Shown one piece after another: positions 20,454 to 29,286 of a stretch of 64,000 bases of DNA. Under the pieces are notes generated by a model that was not told where the DNA came from, ran no database searches, and saw nothing but the letters and a program-made list of their open reading frames with translations. A program made the translations under genes and the position numbers. The stretch lies in assembly GCF_013410215.1 (NCBI RefSeq), contig NZ_JACCFQ010000001.1, positions 2,418,001 through 2,482,000 of the forward strand. Reading direction: 5' to 3'. Origin of the DNA: Nesterenkonia sandarakina (lineage in GTDB: Bacteria > Actinomycetota > Actinomycetes > Actinomycetales > Micrococcaceae). The first letter of the stretch is position 1. Each line of letters begins with the position of its first letter.

Positions 20454-20708
20454 ATGGCACATAAAAAAGGTGCGAGCTCGACTCGCAACGGCCGCGATTC
20501 CAACGCCCAGTACCTGGGCGTGAAGCGCTTCGGCGGCCAGAACGTCTCCGCTGGCGAGATCCTGATCCGCCAGCGCGGCACCAAGTTCCACCCCGGCGTG
20601 AACGTCGGGCGCGGCGGCGATGACACCCTCTTCGCACTGGCCGAAGGCGCTGTCGAGTTCGGCAGCCGCCGCGGCCGGAAGGTCGTCAACATCGTCCCAG
20701 CAGCCTGA
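20454..20708 (+). CDS. rpmA: 50S ribosomal protein L27
   Basis: L27 reaches the peptidyl transferase centre with its N-terminal arm. The 84-residue protein starts [16 protein letters not shown] and contains the signature [21 protein letters not shown]. There is no cleavable N-terminal extension of the Firmicutes type. GAGAGGTAGG lies upstream of ATG 20454. A strong hairpin 29 bases after its stop separates it from obg. Confidence 0.98.
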   Translation: MAHKKGASSTRNGRDSNAQYLGVKRFGGQNVSAGEILIRQRGTKFHPGVNVGRGGDDTLFALAEGAVEFGSRRGRKVVNIVPAA

Positions 20709-20737
20709 TCCAGGCCTGCACAGACGTTTCGCACGTA

Positions 20738-20778
20738 AAGTCGAGGGTGGGCCCACTTGATGGGCCCACCCTCGACTT
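20738..20778 (+). terminator. Perfect 18-bp stem hairpin after rpmA
   Basis: AAGTCGAGGGTGGGCCCA (20738-20755), loop CTTGA, then the exact reverse complement (20761-20778). It is the most stable hairpin seen here and should end or attenuate the rplU-rpmA transcript before obg. The tail is only moderately T-rich. Confidence 0.85.
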
Positions 20779-20815
20779 GTCTTAAGTCAGAATTTTCTTC
20801 AAGGAGTCTCCCGCC

Positions 20816-22486
20816 ATGGCACATTTCGTCGACCGAGTGGTCCTCCACACCACAGGCGGTAACGGTGGCCACGGCTGCGTCTCCGTGCACCGCGAGAAGT
20901 TCAAGCCGCTCGGCGGCCCGGACGGCGGCAACGGCGGCGACGGCGGCTCCGTGGTCCTGGTGGTGGACCCGCAGACCACCACGCTGCTGGAGTACCACCA
21001 CCGCCCGCATCGCCATGGCGAGAACGGGGGAGTGGGCCAGGGTGACCTCAGGCACGGCACCCGTGGACCGGTGCTGGAGCTCCCGGTGCCCGAGGGGACC
21101 GTGGTGAAGGATCGCGAGGGCCGTGTCCTGGCCGACCTCGTCGAGCCCGGCGCACGGTTCACGATCGCTGAAGGCGGTCAGGGCGGGCTGGGCAACGCCT
21201 CGCTCGCCTCGAAGAAGCGCAAGGCCCCCGGCTTCGCGCTGCTGGGCACCCCGGGTGAGGCCAACGACGTCGTCCTGGAGCTGAAGTCCGTCGCGGACAT
21301 CGCCCTGGTCGGCTTCCCCTCTGCGGGCAAGTCGAGCCTGATCGCGGCGATGAGCGCCGCGCGGCCGAAGATCGCGGACTACCCGTTCACCACCCTGGTG
21401 CCGAACCTGGGAGTCGTCCAGGCCGGCGAGACCCGGTTCACCGTGGCCGATGTGCCCGGGCTGATCCCCGGAGCCGCCGAGGGCCGGGGCCTGGGACACG
21501 AGTTCCTGCGCCATGTGGAACGCTGCGCCGCCCTGGTCCACGTGCTCGACTGCGCCTCCCTGGAGACCGATCGTGACCCGCTGGGCGACCTCGATGCCAT
21601 CGAGGCCGAGCTCGCCGCCTACGCCCCGGACAAGGTCGAAGGTGCCGGTGGCACCGAGGACGCCTCCTCGAACGCGGTCCCGCTGAACGAGCGTCCCCGG
21701 CTGATCGCGCTGAACAAGACAGATCTCCCCGACGGGGCGGCGATGGCTGAGATGGTGCGGGCCGATCTCACGGCGCGCGGCTATCGGGTCTTCGATGTCT
21801 CCGCGCTGAACCGCGAGGGCCTGCGTGACCTGGGCTTCGCCATGGCCGAGCTGGTGCTGCAGGCGCGCGCCCAGCGCGAGATCGAACCCGCACCGGTGCC
21901 GGTCACGGTGCGGCCGCGGGCAGTGAACCGCAAGCAGTTCACCATCACCGCGGAGTCCAAGGGCGGGGAGCCGCTGTGGCGCGTGCGCGGTGACAAGCCC
22001 GAGCGCTGGATCCTGCAGACCGACTTCGGCAACGACGAGGCCGTGGGCTACCTGGCCGACCGCCTGGTCGCGGTGGGCATCGAGGATGAGCTCTTCAAGC
22101 AGGGCGCCAAGCCTGGCGATGCGGTGGTCATCGGCTCCGAGGCTGACGGCGTGGTCTTCGACTGGGAGCCCACCATGGCTGCCGGCGCCGAACACCTGGG
22201 CGGCCCGCGCGGCACCGACCTGCGCCTGGACGATCACTCCCGGCCCACTCGCGCGGAGAAGAAGCAGGAGCAGGCAGACCGTCGCGCCGCGAAGGCCGCG
22301 ACCCGCGCGGAGATGGACGTGGAGTACCGCACCCAGAACGGCGCGCCCACCAAACGCAAGGACGACGGGGCGCCGACCAGCGTCACCGATGAGGACGGGG
22401 TGGAGATCTTCTACCCGCACGGCAACCCGGATGATCTCCAGGACGAGGGCTTCGGCGCTGACCAGGAGGAGGCCGAGAGGCGATGA
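20816..22486 (+). CDS. obgE: Obg family GTPase (ObgE/CgtA)
   Basis: This GTPase acts in 50S assembly and stress adaptation. The Obg fold with Gly-rich loops covers residues 1-158 ([18 protein letters not shown]). The G domain follows with G1 GFPSAGKSS from residue 166, G2 in DYPFTTL, G3 DVPGL and G4 NKTD. An OCT domain lies near 370-440. At 556 residues it carries a charged C-terminal extension beyond OCT, ending in Asp/Glu-rich sequence. AAGGAG precedes ATG 20816. Its stop overlaps the proB start (ATGA). Confidence 0.97.
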   Translation: MAHFVDRVVLHTTGGNGGHGCVSVHREKFKPLGGPDGGNGGDGGSVVLVVDPQTTTLLEYHHRPHRHGENGGVGQGDLRHGTRGPVLELPVPEGTVVKDREGRVLADLVEPGARFTIAEGGQGGLGNASLASKKRKAPGFALLGTPGEANDVVLELKSVADIALVGFPSAGKSSLIAAMSAARPKIADYPFTTLVPNLGVVQAGETRFTVADVPGLIPGAAEGRGLGHEFLRHVERCAALVHVLDCASLETDRDPLGDLDAIEAELAAYAPDKVEGAGGTEDASSNAVPLNERPRLIALNKTDLPDGAAMAEMVRADLTARGYRVFDVSALNREGLRDLGFAMAELVLQARAQREIEPAPVPVTVRPRAVNRKQFTITAESKGGEPLWRVRGDKPERWILQTDFGNDEAVGYLADRLVAVGIEDELFKQGAKPGDAVVIGSEADGVVFDWEPTMAAGAEHLGGPRGTDLRLDDHSRPTRAEKKQEQADRRAAKAATRAEMDVEYRTQNGAPTKRKDDGAPTSVTDEDGVEIFYPHGNPDDLQDEGFGADQEEAERR

Positions 22487-23637
22487 GCACGCCCCGGCTG
22501 ACCGAATCGATGGTCGCCTCCCGGGGCGACCTGGTCGACGCCCGCCGTGTGGTCGTGAAGATCGGGTCCTCCTCGCTGACCACCCTTGACGGGGGGATCT
22601 CGGTGGACGCGCTGAACCGGCTGGTCGCCGACCTCCAGGTGCTGCGCGAACGCGGCACCGAGGTGGTCCTGGTCTCCTCCGGTGCGATCGCCGCGGGACT
22701 GGCCCCGCTGGGGCTGGGCATCAGGCCCGCCGACCTTGCCACCCAGCAGGCGGCGGCTGCCGTCGGGCAGGGACTGCTGCTGGCGCACTACACGCGTGCC
22801 TTCGCGCAGTACCAGACCACGGTCTCCCAGGTGCTGCTGACCGTGGAGGACCTGATGCGGCGCACCCAGTACACCAATGCGCTGCGCACCCTGGAGAAGC
22901 TGCTCAGCCTCGGCGCCGTGCCGGTGGTCAACGAGAACGACGCGGTGGCCACCCATGAGATCCGGTTCGGCGACAATGACAGGCTCGCCGCGCTGACCGC
23001 GAACCTGCTGCGCGCGGACGCCTTGATCCTGCTCTCCGATGTGGACGCGCTCTACGATGGTCCCCCGGATCAAGGTGGTGCACCGGTGGCGCACGTCTCC
23101 GGCCCAGCGGACCTCACCGGGGTGACCCTGGGTCGCCGTGGGAAGGCCGGGGTCGGCACCGGAGGCATGGTCACCAAGGTGGAAGCCGCCCAGATCGTCG
23201 CCTCCAGCGGCATCCCGGCCCTGCTGACCTCGGCCCCGAACGCCCGCAGACTCTTCCACGGCGAGCAGGTGGGCACCTTCTTCGAAGCCAGAGGACGACG
23301 CCGCGGCGCCCGGTCCGCCTGGATCGCCCACCTGGCCCACCCCAAGGGCCGGCTGAGCATCGACGACGGGGCGGTCGCCGCCGTCGTCGAGGGCCGCCGC
23401 TCGCTCCTGCCGGCCGGGATCCTCTCGCTCAGCGGTGACTTTGAGGCCTCGGACCCGGTGGAGATCACCGACCGCAGCGGCGCCGTGCGGGCCCGGGGAC
23501 TGGTCGGCTACTCGTCCACCGAGCTGCCACAGATGCTCGGTCGTTCCACCGCCGAGCTGGGCACTGAGCTGGGGCCGGAATATGAACGTGCAGTGATCCA
23601 CGCAGATGACATCGTCCGCATCGAGACTAGGCTGTGA
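22483..23637 (+). CDS. proB: Glutamate 5-kinase
   Basis: ProB phosphorylates glutamate in the first step of proline synthesis. The amino-acid kinase domain shows [11 protein letters not shown] at the start, [32 protein letters not shown] and LLSDVDALY, then [18 protein letters not shown] domain covers roughly residues 285-375. At 384 residues it is the long PUA-containing form. It overlaps obg by 4 bases at its start and meets proA at its end, so translational coupling across obg-proB-proA is likely. Confidence 0.97.
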   Translation: MSTPRLTESMVASRGDLVDARRVVVKIGSSSLTTLDGGISVDALNRLVADLQVLRERGTEVVLVSSGAIAAGLAPLGLGIRPADLATQQAAAAVGQGLLLAHYTRAFAQYQTTVSQVLLTVEDLMRRTQYTNALRTLEKLLSLGAVPVVNENDAVATHEIRFGDNDRLAALTANLLRADALILLSDVDALYDGPPDQGGAPVAHVSGPADLTGVTLGRRGKAGVGTGGMVTKVEAAQIVASSGIPALLTSAPNARRLFHGEQVGTFFEARGRRRGARSAWIAHLAHPKGRLSIDDGAVAAVVEGRRSLLPAGILSLSGDFEASDPVEITDRSGAVRARGLVGYSSTELPQMLGRSTAELGTELGPEYERAVIHADDIVRIETRL

Positions 23638-23639
23638 AC

Positions 23640-25022
23640 ATGGCAGAAGATCAGCAGACCGAAAGCACCGCCACCGAAGCGTCCGCCGAGCAGAGCAAGC
23701 CGGACCCCGCTGCGGATTCCTCCGCGGAGACCGCGGCCGGGATCCGGGAGGTCGCCGCGCGCGCCCGGGACGCCTCCCGGGGCCTGCGTGGGCTGGACCG
23801 TGAGCACAAGGACCGGACCTTGGCCGCGGTGGCCTCGGGCCTGCGCGAGTCCATCGCGTCGCTGACCGAGGCGAACCAGGAGGACCTGGATCGTGGCCGT
23901 GAAGCCGGACTCAGTCGTTCCCTGCTGGATCGACTGGCGCTGAGCCAGGATCGCATCGAGGCCCTCGCCGCCTCCGTGGAGGAGATCATCGGCCTCGATG
24001 ACCCCGTGGGACGAGTGCTCCAGGGTCGCACGCTGCCCAACGGGCTGCGCCTGACCCAGGTCAGCGTCCCGCTCGGTGTCATGGGTGTGATCTACGAGGC
24101 CCGTCCCAACGTGACCGTGGACATCGCCGCGCTGGGACTGAAGTCCGGCAACGCCGTCATCCTGCGCGGTGGTTCCGCTGCACAGAAGACCAACGAGATG
24201 CTGCTGGCGATCATCCGCGACGCGCTGCGCACCACTGCGGTGCCGGTGGACGCGGTTCAATCGATCGACGGCTTCGGACGCGAGGGCGCGACCGCGCTGA
24301 TGACCCAGCGCGGCTCGGTGGACGTGCTCATCCCGCGCGGCGGCCACGAGCTGATCCAGCACGTGGTGCAGAACTCCCGGGTCCCGGTCATCGAGACCGG
24401 CGAGGGCAATGTGCACATCTACATCGACGCCGACGCCGATGCCGAGACCGCGCGCAACATCGTGGTCAACGCCAAGACCTCCCGGCCCAGCGTGTGCAAC
24501 GCGGCCGAGACCCTGCTGCTTCATGCCCAGGCCGCCGACGCCGGCCAGGAGGTGCTGCGCGGACTGCTGCGAAGCGGCGTGAACCTGCACCTCGACGCCA
24601 GGGCGCGGGAATGGCTGCCAGCAACTCAGCCCGAGAGCCTCACCGAGGATCCGGTGAAGTTCGGCACGGTCACCGAGGTCACCGAGGAAGACTTCGCCAC
24701 CGAATATCACGATCTCGAGATCGCGGTGGCAGTGGTGGACTCCCTCGACGAGGCCATCGAGCACATCACCCGCTTCTCCACCGGACACACCGAGGCGATC
24801 GTCACCGACTCGGTCTCCAACGCCGACCGGTTCGTCGCGGAGATCGATGCGGCAGCGGTGATCGTCAACGCCTCCACCCGCTTCACCGACGGCGGGCAGT
24901 TCGGTCTCGGCGCCGAGGTCGGGATCTCCACGCAGAAGATGCATGCCCGCGGTCCGATGGGCATGGCCGAGCTGACCACCACCAAGTGGGTCGTGCGCGG
25001 CGAGGGCCAGGTCCGCGCCTGA
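23640..25022 (+). CDS. proA: Glutamate-5-semialdehyde dehydrogenase
   Basis: ProA reduces gamma-glutamyl phosphate to the semialdehyde, the second step of proline synthesis. It has VPLGVMGVIYEARPNVTVD, the nucleotide-site LRGGSAA, and the catalytic Cys in RPSVCNAAETLL. The C-terminus GRGPMG-like block appears as ARGPMGMAELTTTKW. ATG 23640 gives 460 residues; an overlapping GTG at 23634 is possible. The first 35 residues are Glu/Ser/Ala-rich and probably disordered, longer than usual for ProA. Confidence 0.97.
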   Translation: MAEDQQTESTATEASAEQSKPDPAADSSAETAAGIREVAARARDASRGLRGLDREHKDRTLAAVASGLRESIASLTEANQEDLDRGREAGLSRSLLDRLALSQDRIEALAASVEEIIGLDDPVGRVLQGRTLPNGLRLTQVSVPLGVMGVIYEARPNVTVDIAALGLKSGNAVILRGGSAAQKTNEMLLAIIRDALRTTAVPVDAVQSIDGFGREGATALMTQRGSVDVLIPRGGHELIQHVVQNSRVPVIETGEGNVHIYIDADADAETARNIVVNAKTSRPSVCNAAETLLLHAQAADAGQEVLRGLLRSGVNLHLDARAREWLPATQPESLTEDPVKFGTVTEVTEEDFATEYHDLEIAVAVVDSLDEAIEHITRFSTGHTEAIVTDSVSNADRFVAEIDAAAVIVNASTRFTDGGQFGLGAEVGISTQKMHARGPMGMAELTTTKWVVRGEGQVRA

Positions 25023-25077
25023 TTCCGCGTAGACTGTTGACCGATCAATTCACGTTCGTCCCAGATGAGGGAGAAGC

Positions 25078-25263
25078 ATGCTCAACCTGCACGTCATCGC
25101 CACGGTCCTGGGGGCTGAGGCCCATGAAGCCAGCCCACTGCCCATCGACGCGATCTGGTACGGGCTGATCATGTTCGCACTGCTGATGTTCCTGCTGCTG
25201 ATCACCCTGAGCTTCGCCGGCAAGGGCCGCCAGCTGCCCGCCGAGCCGCACAGCGATCACTGA
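25078..25263 (+). CDS. Small single-pass membrane protein between proA and nadD
   Basis: This 61-residue protein has one strong hydrophobic helix (about residues 24-46, [22 protein letters not shown]) and a short polar tail with two His residues. ATG 25078 has GAGGGAGAAG upstream. TAGACT at 25030-25035 could be its own -10 element after proA. I recall similarly placed short membrane proteins in Micrococcaceae, but the function is unknown. nadD begins 5 bases later, so the two are probably cotranslated. Confidence 0.7.
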   Translation: MLNLHVIATVLGAEAHEASPLPIDAIWYGLIMFALLMFLLLITLSFAGKGRQLPAEPHSDH

Positions 25264-25268
25264 CCCTC

Positions 25269-25919
25269 TTGGAGCAGCGTCACCCGCACGTCGCGGCAAC
25301 CTCAGAGCGCCGATCCGGTCGGCTGCGACTGGGCATCATGGGTGGCACCTTCGACCCCATCCACCACGGACACCTGGTCGCGGCCAGCGAGGTCGCCACT
25401 GAGTTCGCGCTCGACGAGGTCATCTTCGTGCCCACCGGTCAGCCGTGGCAGAAGGCGGGGCGCGAAGTCGCACCCGCCGAGCACCGCTACCTGCTCACCG
25501 TGGTCGCCACCGCGGCGAACCCCCGCTTCACCGTCTCCCGGGTAGACATCGACCGCGGGGGAGCGACCTACACCATCGACACGCTGCGAGACTTCCGCAG
25601 GATGTATCCGGATGCCGAGCTGTTCTTCATCACCGGTGCCGACGCCATGGCGCAGATCATGTCCTGGAAGAACGTCGATGAGCTCTGGGAGCTCGCGCAC
25701 TTCGTCTCGGTGACCCGCCCCGGCTATATCTCCGAAGACTTCGGGCGCACCAACGAGATCTCACTCATGGAGATCCCGGCGATGGCCATCTCCTCCACCG
25801 ACTGCCGGGAACGGGTCCGGGCTGAGAAGCCGGTCTGGTACCTGGTGCCCGACGGCGTGGTGCAGTACATCGCCAAGCACCGGCTGTACCAGGCAGATTC
25901 AGCTGAGCCCGCGCGTTGA
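25269..25919 (+). CDS. nadD: Nicotinate-nucleotide adenylyltransferase
   Basis: NadD adenylates nicotinate mononucleotide in NAD synthesis. It has the nucleotidyltransferase signature [15 protein letters not shown] near residue 22, [23 protein letters not shown] and the [10 protein letters not shown] motif; family members normally have ISST-IR-R, so the Cys is a small variation. The start is TTG 25269, giving 216 residues; the first 19 residues are extra to the core. It precedes the acidic membrane protein and rsfS, a standard actinobacterial order. Confidence 0.95.
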   Translation: MEQRHPHVAATSERRSGRLRLGIMGGTFDPIHHGHLVAASEVATEFALDEVIFVPTGQPWQKAGREVAPAEHRYLLTVVATAANPRFTVSRVDIDRGGATYTIDTLRDFRRMYPDAELFFITGADAMAQIMSWKNVDELWELAHFVSVTRPGYISEDFGRTNEISLMEIPAMAISSTDCRERVRAEKPVWYLVPDGVVQYIAKHRLYQADSAEPAR

Positions 25920-26046
25920 GTGCTTCGCGCGCTCACGCCTCGGCATACGATGGATTCCGGTGCTCCAGAGTCGAGACCAATTTGATCAAGGGCAATGTTC
26001 CGCCTCAGACGCAACTGTCTGACCAGGGACTTCAGGAGGCTGCACG

Positions 26047-27468
26047 ATGACCGCAGAGAACACCGAGCCGAACGACGCGCCAGGTGGTGCAGATCTGCGC
26101 GCCCGCTATCTTCCGGTCTCACGCAAGGAGCTGCGCCGCCGTCGCGAGGCCGGGATTGCCGATGAGCCGCGCCCCACGCAGGCCCAGGAAGCGCCGACCG
26201 ATGCTCCGGTCGATTCCATGACGGCCGAGGAGTCCCCGGCTGCGGAGGACTCTGCGACGACGTCGGCGCCGGAGGAGTCCGGGACGGTTGAGGGGTCGGG
26301 GACTGAGGATGACCCCGAAGTGGCTGACCCCGAGGGCGAGCCTGACTCTGCGGCCGACGGCGGGGGCGAGGCAGACTCAGAGGCCGACTCAGAAACAGAC
26401 GCTGACTCAGAGGCTGACGCCGAGGCGCAGACCGATGCCGAGTCCAGCTCGGTTCCCACCTTCACCACCGGCTCGGAATCCACCTCCGGCCCCGGCCCCG
26501 GCGCACCAGGCCCCTGGGGCTTCAGCCTGCCCACGCCCCCCGCCTCCGAGCCTGCCGTGCCCACCGAGCCGGCCCTGCCCGCGGGCTCCGCATTGCTCGC
26601 CGAGACCTCTGAGCAGGGGTCCGAGGACGCAGCAACCGAACCCGCCACCGGGTCTGAGCCGGGCGGCACCTCAGAGGAGGTCCTCGAGGGTGGGCAGGCG
26701 GAGCCCGCGGAATTCTTCGGCAGCGAGGAGATCGAGGGTCCGGAGGACCGTGCGGAGACCGACCCCGCCGAGGATGAACTCTCGGCGGAACCCACCGAGG
26801 ACGAAGACCCCGCAGAAGCCACCGAGGGTCCCGCAGAAGGCGCCGAGGTCGACGCGGCCGCCACGGTCGAGCCTGGATCCCCTGCATCGCAGCCCGCGCA
26901 GCCCCGGCCTCAGGACCTCCCTGGTACCGATCTCGATGATCAGGACGAGGCGCCGGTCCCCGCATCCCGGAAGTCCCGCCGCGGTCTGCAGGTCACCGAG
27001 AACATCGCGGAGCTCTCCGCGGACAAGCTTGCGGAACTGCAGGAGATCAACGAGGCCGTCGCCGCCGCGGATGATCCGCACCGGGTGGACCCCGAGCTGC
27101 TGAAGAAGCAGCAGGCGCTGGCGGCCAGAGCCATGCAGGCCAATCAGGAGCGGCTGCGCAAGGAACAGGTCGCAGCAGATCGAGACGCCAAGGAGCGCCG
27201 TCGTCGTCTGCGACCGGAGTCCGAGGTGATCACCCGCAAGGCGCTCCGGGCCCATATGGAGTCCGACGAGACCGCTGAGCCCAGTGACTACGCGACCGGC
27301 TCCATCGAACCGATCCAGGCGCGGGGCGCCCATGGCCTCGAGATCGACGCCATGGTCGAGCACAGCACCCGCCAGGGAGCGCGTCAGTCCATGATGGGCT
27401 GGCTCGTGATCATTCTCGCCGTGCTGCTGGTCATCGCACTCGGTGTCGTACTCTCATTCATCCTCTAA
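26047..27468 (+). CDS. Acidic low-complexity protein with C-terminal membrane anchor
   Basis: This 473-residue protein has three visible parts. The N-terminus carries LRARYLPVSRKELRRRREAG, a basic patch. Residues about 50-310 are extremely acidic, with runs of Glu, Asp, Ser, Pro and Thr, including SEAD/SETD-type repeats. Residues 320-410 look helical and charged (KLAELQEINEAV, KKQQALAARAMQANQERL), possibly a coiled coil. It ends in a single hydrophobic helix at about 450-473, so it should be tail-anchored with the acidic part inside. It starts after AGGAGG and ends 11 bases before rsfS. No function is assignable. Confidence 0.75.
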   Translation: MTAENTEPNDAPGGADLRARYLPVSRKELRRRREAGIADEPRPTQAQEAPTDAPVDSMTAEESPAAEDSATTSAPEESGTVEGSGTEDDPEVADPEGEPDSAADGGGEADSEADSETDADSEADAEAQTDAESSSVPTFTTGSESTSGPGPGAPGPWGFSLPTPPASEPAVPTEPALPAGSALLAETSEQGSEDAATEPATGSEPGGTSEEVLEGGQAEPAEFFGSEEIEGPEDRAETDPAEDELSAEPTEDEDPAEATEGPAEGAEVDAAATVEPGSPASQPAQPRPQDLPGTDLDDQDEAPVPASRKSRRGLQVTENIAELSADKLAELQEINEAVAAADDPHRVDPELLKKQQALAARAMQANQERLRKEQVAADRDAKERRRRLRPESEVITRKALRAHMESDETAEPSDYATGSIEPIQARGAHGLEIDAMVEHSTRQGARQSMMGWLVIILAVLLVIALGVVLSFIL

Positions 27469-27479
27469 GCTTGGACGTC

Positions 27480-27851
27480 ATGGCTATCACCGAACTTGTG
27501 CTCTCTGAACTCCGCACCGCGGCCTCCGCTGCGGCGGATAAACTCGCGACGAACATCGTCGGGTTGGATGTGGGAGAGCGACTCGGCATCACCGATGCCT
27601 TCCTGGTCTGCTCGGCGCCCTCCGAACGGCAGATCGGCGCCATCGTCGATGAGGTGGAGCGCCAGCTCAAAGAGCAGCACGACTCCTCACCGCTGCGCCG
27701 AGAAGGCCGAGGCAGCGGCACCTGGGTGCTGCTGGACTACGGTCACATGGTCGTCCACGTCCAGCACGAGGAGGAGCGCGCCGTCTATGGCCTCGACAGG
27801 CTCTACGCCGACGTGGCCAAGGTCGACCTGCAGCTGCCCGCTGAGCAGTAG
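27480..27851 (+). CDS. rsfS: Ribosomal silencing factor RsfS
   Basis: RsfS binds L14 and blocks subunit joining when nutrients are scarce. The 123-residue protein shows NIVGLDVGERLGITDAFLVCS, the family block GSGTWVLLDYGHMVVHVQ, and EERAVYGLDRLYADV. I start it at ATG 27480 (MAITELVLSEL); TTG 27471 is in frame. It follows the acidic membrane protein closely and precedes tRNA-Ala. Confidence 0.95.
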   Translation: MAITELVLSELRTAASAAADKLATNIVGLDVGERLGITDAFLVCSAPSERQIGAIVDEVERQLKEQHDSSPLRREGRGSGTWVLLDYGHMVVHVQHEEERAVYGLDRLYADVAKVDLQLPAEQ

Positions 27852-27989
27852 AGCAACTCGCATCGCCCCAAGTCAGCGAGTTGTCGCGGTGACTCCACGG
27901 CACTGGGATCTCGATTTGCACAGCGATTCGGATTCACAGTAGAGTAGGGGAGTTGCCGCGGCGCAGATGCTGAGTCGCGGTGATGATCT

Positions 27990-28062
27990 GGGGGTATGGC
28001 GCAGCTGGTAGCGCGTCCGCATGGCATGCGGAAGGTCAGGGGTTCGAGTCCCCTTACCTCCA
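27990..28062 (+). tRNA. tRNA-Ala, anticodon GGC
   Basis: The cloverleaf is complete over 73 nt. The acceptor stem is GGGGGTA/TACCTCC with one G-T pair, the D arm GCGCAGCTGGTAGCGC, the anticodon stem TCCGC/GCGGA around loop ATGGCAT (anticodon GGC), and the T arm AGGGG TTCGAGT CCCCT. The discriminator is A. The 3' CCA is not encoded. Confidence 0.96.
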
Positions 28063-28072
28063 CAGATCAGTT

Positions 28073-28106
28073 GGCCCGGAGTCCACCAGGACTTCGGGCC
28101 TTCTTT
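28073..28106 (+). terminator. Rho-independent terminator after tRNA-Ala
   Basis: GGCCCGGAGTCC (28073-28084) and GGACTTCGGGCC (28089-28100) form a stem with one internal mismatch pair and loop ACCA, followed by TTCTTT. It begins 11 bases after the tRNA 3' end. Confidence 0.9.
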
Positions 28107-28232
28107 GTATGCGGAGTGCTTCCACGTGAGCTTCGTGGACGCCGGGGAAGTCAGGTGCGTCTTCCGCTGGCACGCCTGGTGGTCAGGGGTAGGCTTGAGT
28201 CGACCGTCACATCTGACCTCGGAGGTTCTCCC

Positions 28233-29222
28233 ATGCAGCATCGTGTCCTCGGCCGCACCGGCCGTGAAGTGTCCACCGTCGGCCTCGGCACCTGGCAGTT
28301 CGGCGGCGACTTCGGCCGGGTCGAGGAATCCGACGCCTTCGCGGTCATGGACGCTGCCGCCGAACACGGCGTCACCGTCTTCGACACCGCAGACGTCTAC
28401 GGCGACGGCCTCAGCGAGCAGCTCATCGGGAGCTGGCTTGCGAAGAACCCGGAGTGGCAGGGTCTGGTCGCCACCAAGATGATCCGCCGCGCCGAGGAGC
28501 CCAGCCTGGCGCACGCCACCGCCGAGAACTTCCAGGCCTGGATCGACCGCTCCCGGAAGAACCTCGGAGTCGACACCCTGGACCTGGTGCAGCTGCACTG
28601 TCCCGACGACGACGTCTACGCCTCAGACGCGGTCTTCGACCGCCTGGACGCATTGGTGGAATCAGGCGCCATCGCGCACTATGGCGTCAGCGTGGAGACC
28701 GTGGAGCAGGCGCTGAGTGCCATCGCCCGGCCGAATGTGGCCACGGTGCAGATCATCCTCAACGCATTCCGGCAGAAGCCGCTGGAGAAGGTGCTGCCAG
28801 CGGCCCAGGAAGCCGGGGTGGGCATCATCGCTCGCGTGCCGCTGGCGAGCGGACTGCTCAGCGGTCGCTACACCAAGGACACCACTTTCGAAGCTACCGA
28901 TCATCGCAGCTACAACCGCGCCGGTGAGGCCTTCGACGTGGGAGAGACCTTCTCCGGCGTCGACTTTGCCACCGGCGTCGAGGCGGCGGCGCAGTTCTCC
29001 GAGCTGGCCGAGCAGGAGGGCCTGAAGCCGACGACGGCGGCGCTGGCCTGGGTCATCCAGTCCGCGGGCGTGAGCACGGTCATCCCCGGCGCCCGGAATG
29101 CCGACCAGGCACGAGGCAATGCTGAGGCCGGGGGAGCTCCCCAGCTCTCAGATGACTTCCGATCCGCCGTGCGGAAGCTCTACGCCGATGAGATCGCGCC
29201 CTCGGTCCACGACCGCTGGTGA
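28233..29222 (+). CDS. Aldo/keto reductase
   Basis: This NADPH-dependent TIM-barrel oxidoreductase of 329 residues starts LGRTGREVSTVGLGTWQFGG. The catalytic Asp and Tyr lie in VFDTADVYGDGLSE, the Lys in LVATKMI, and the His in DLVQLHCP. The cofactor region near the C-terminus reads VSTVIPGARNADQARGN. GGAGGT at 28221-28226 fixes ATG 28233; the longer upstream frame overlaps the tRNA. It belongs to the YajO/general stress protein 69-like subgroup by appearance, substrate unknown. It is followed closely by the epimerase fusion gene. Confidence 0.9.
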   Translation: MQHRVLGRTGREVSTVGLGTWQFGGDFGRVEESDAFAVMDAAAEHGVTVFDTADVYGDGLSEQLIGSWLAKNPEWQGLVATKMIRRAEEPSLAHATAENFQAWIDRSRKNLGVDTLDLVQLHCPDDDVYASDAVFDRLDALVESGAIAHYGVSVETVEQALSAIARPNVATVQIILNAFRQKPLEKVLPAAQEAGVGIIARVPLASGLLSGRYTKDTTFEATDHRSYNRAGEAFDVGETFSGVDFATGVEAAAQFSELAEQEGLKPTTAALAWVIQSAGVSTVIPGARNADQARGNAEAGGAPQLSDDFRSAVRKLYADEIAPSVHDRW

Positions 29223-29286
29223 GTATCAGGGAACACGCCCGGCACTGAGACCCCCCCCAACCAGGCACCACCGAGCAGGAGGATTC

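Noticed and set aside
20057-22420. 787-codon minus-strand open frame antisense to rplU, rpmA and obg
   Set aside because: It is a shadow frame of high-GC coding DNA; the plus-strand products are unmistakable ribosomal proteins and Obg.
27996-28232. N-terminal extension of the aldo/keto reductase frame through tRNA-Ala
   Set aside because: The frame runs through the tRNA and its terminator; GGAGGT before ATG 28233 marks the true start.
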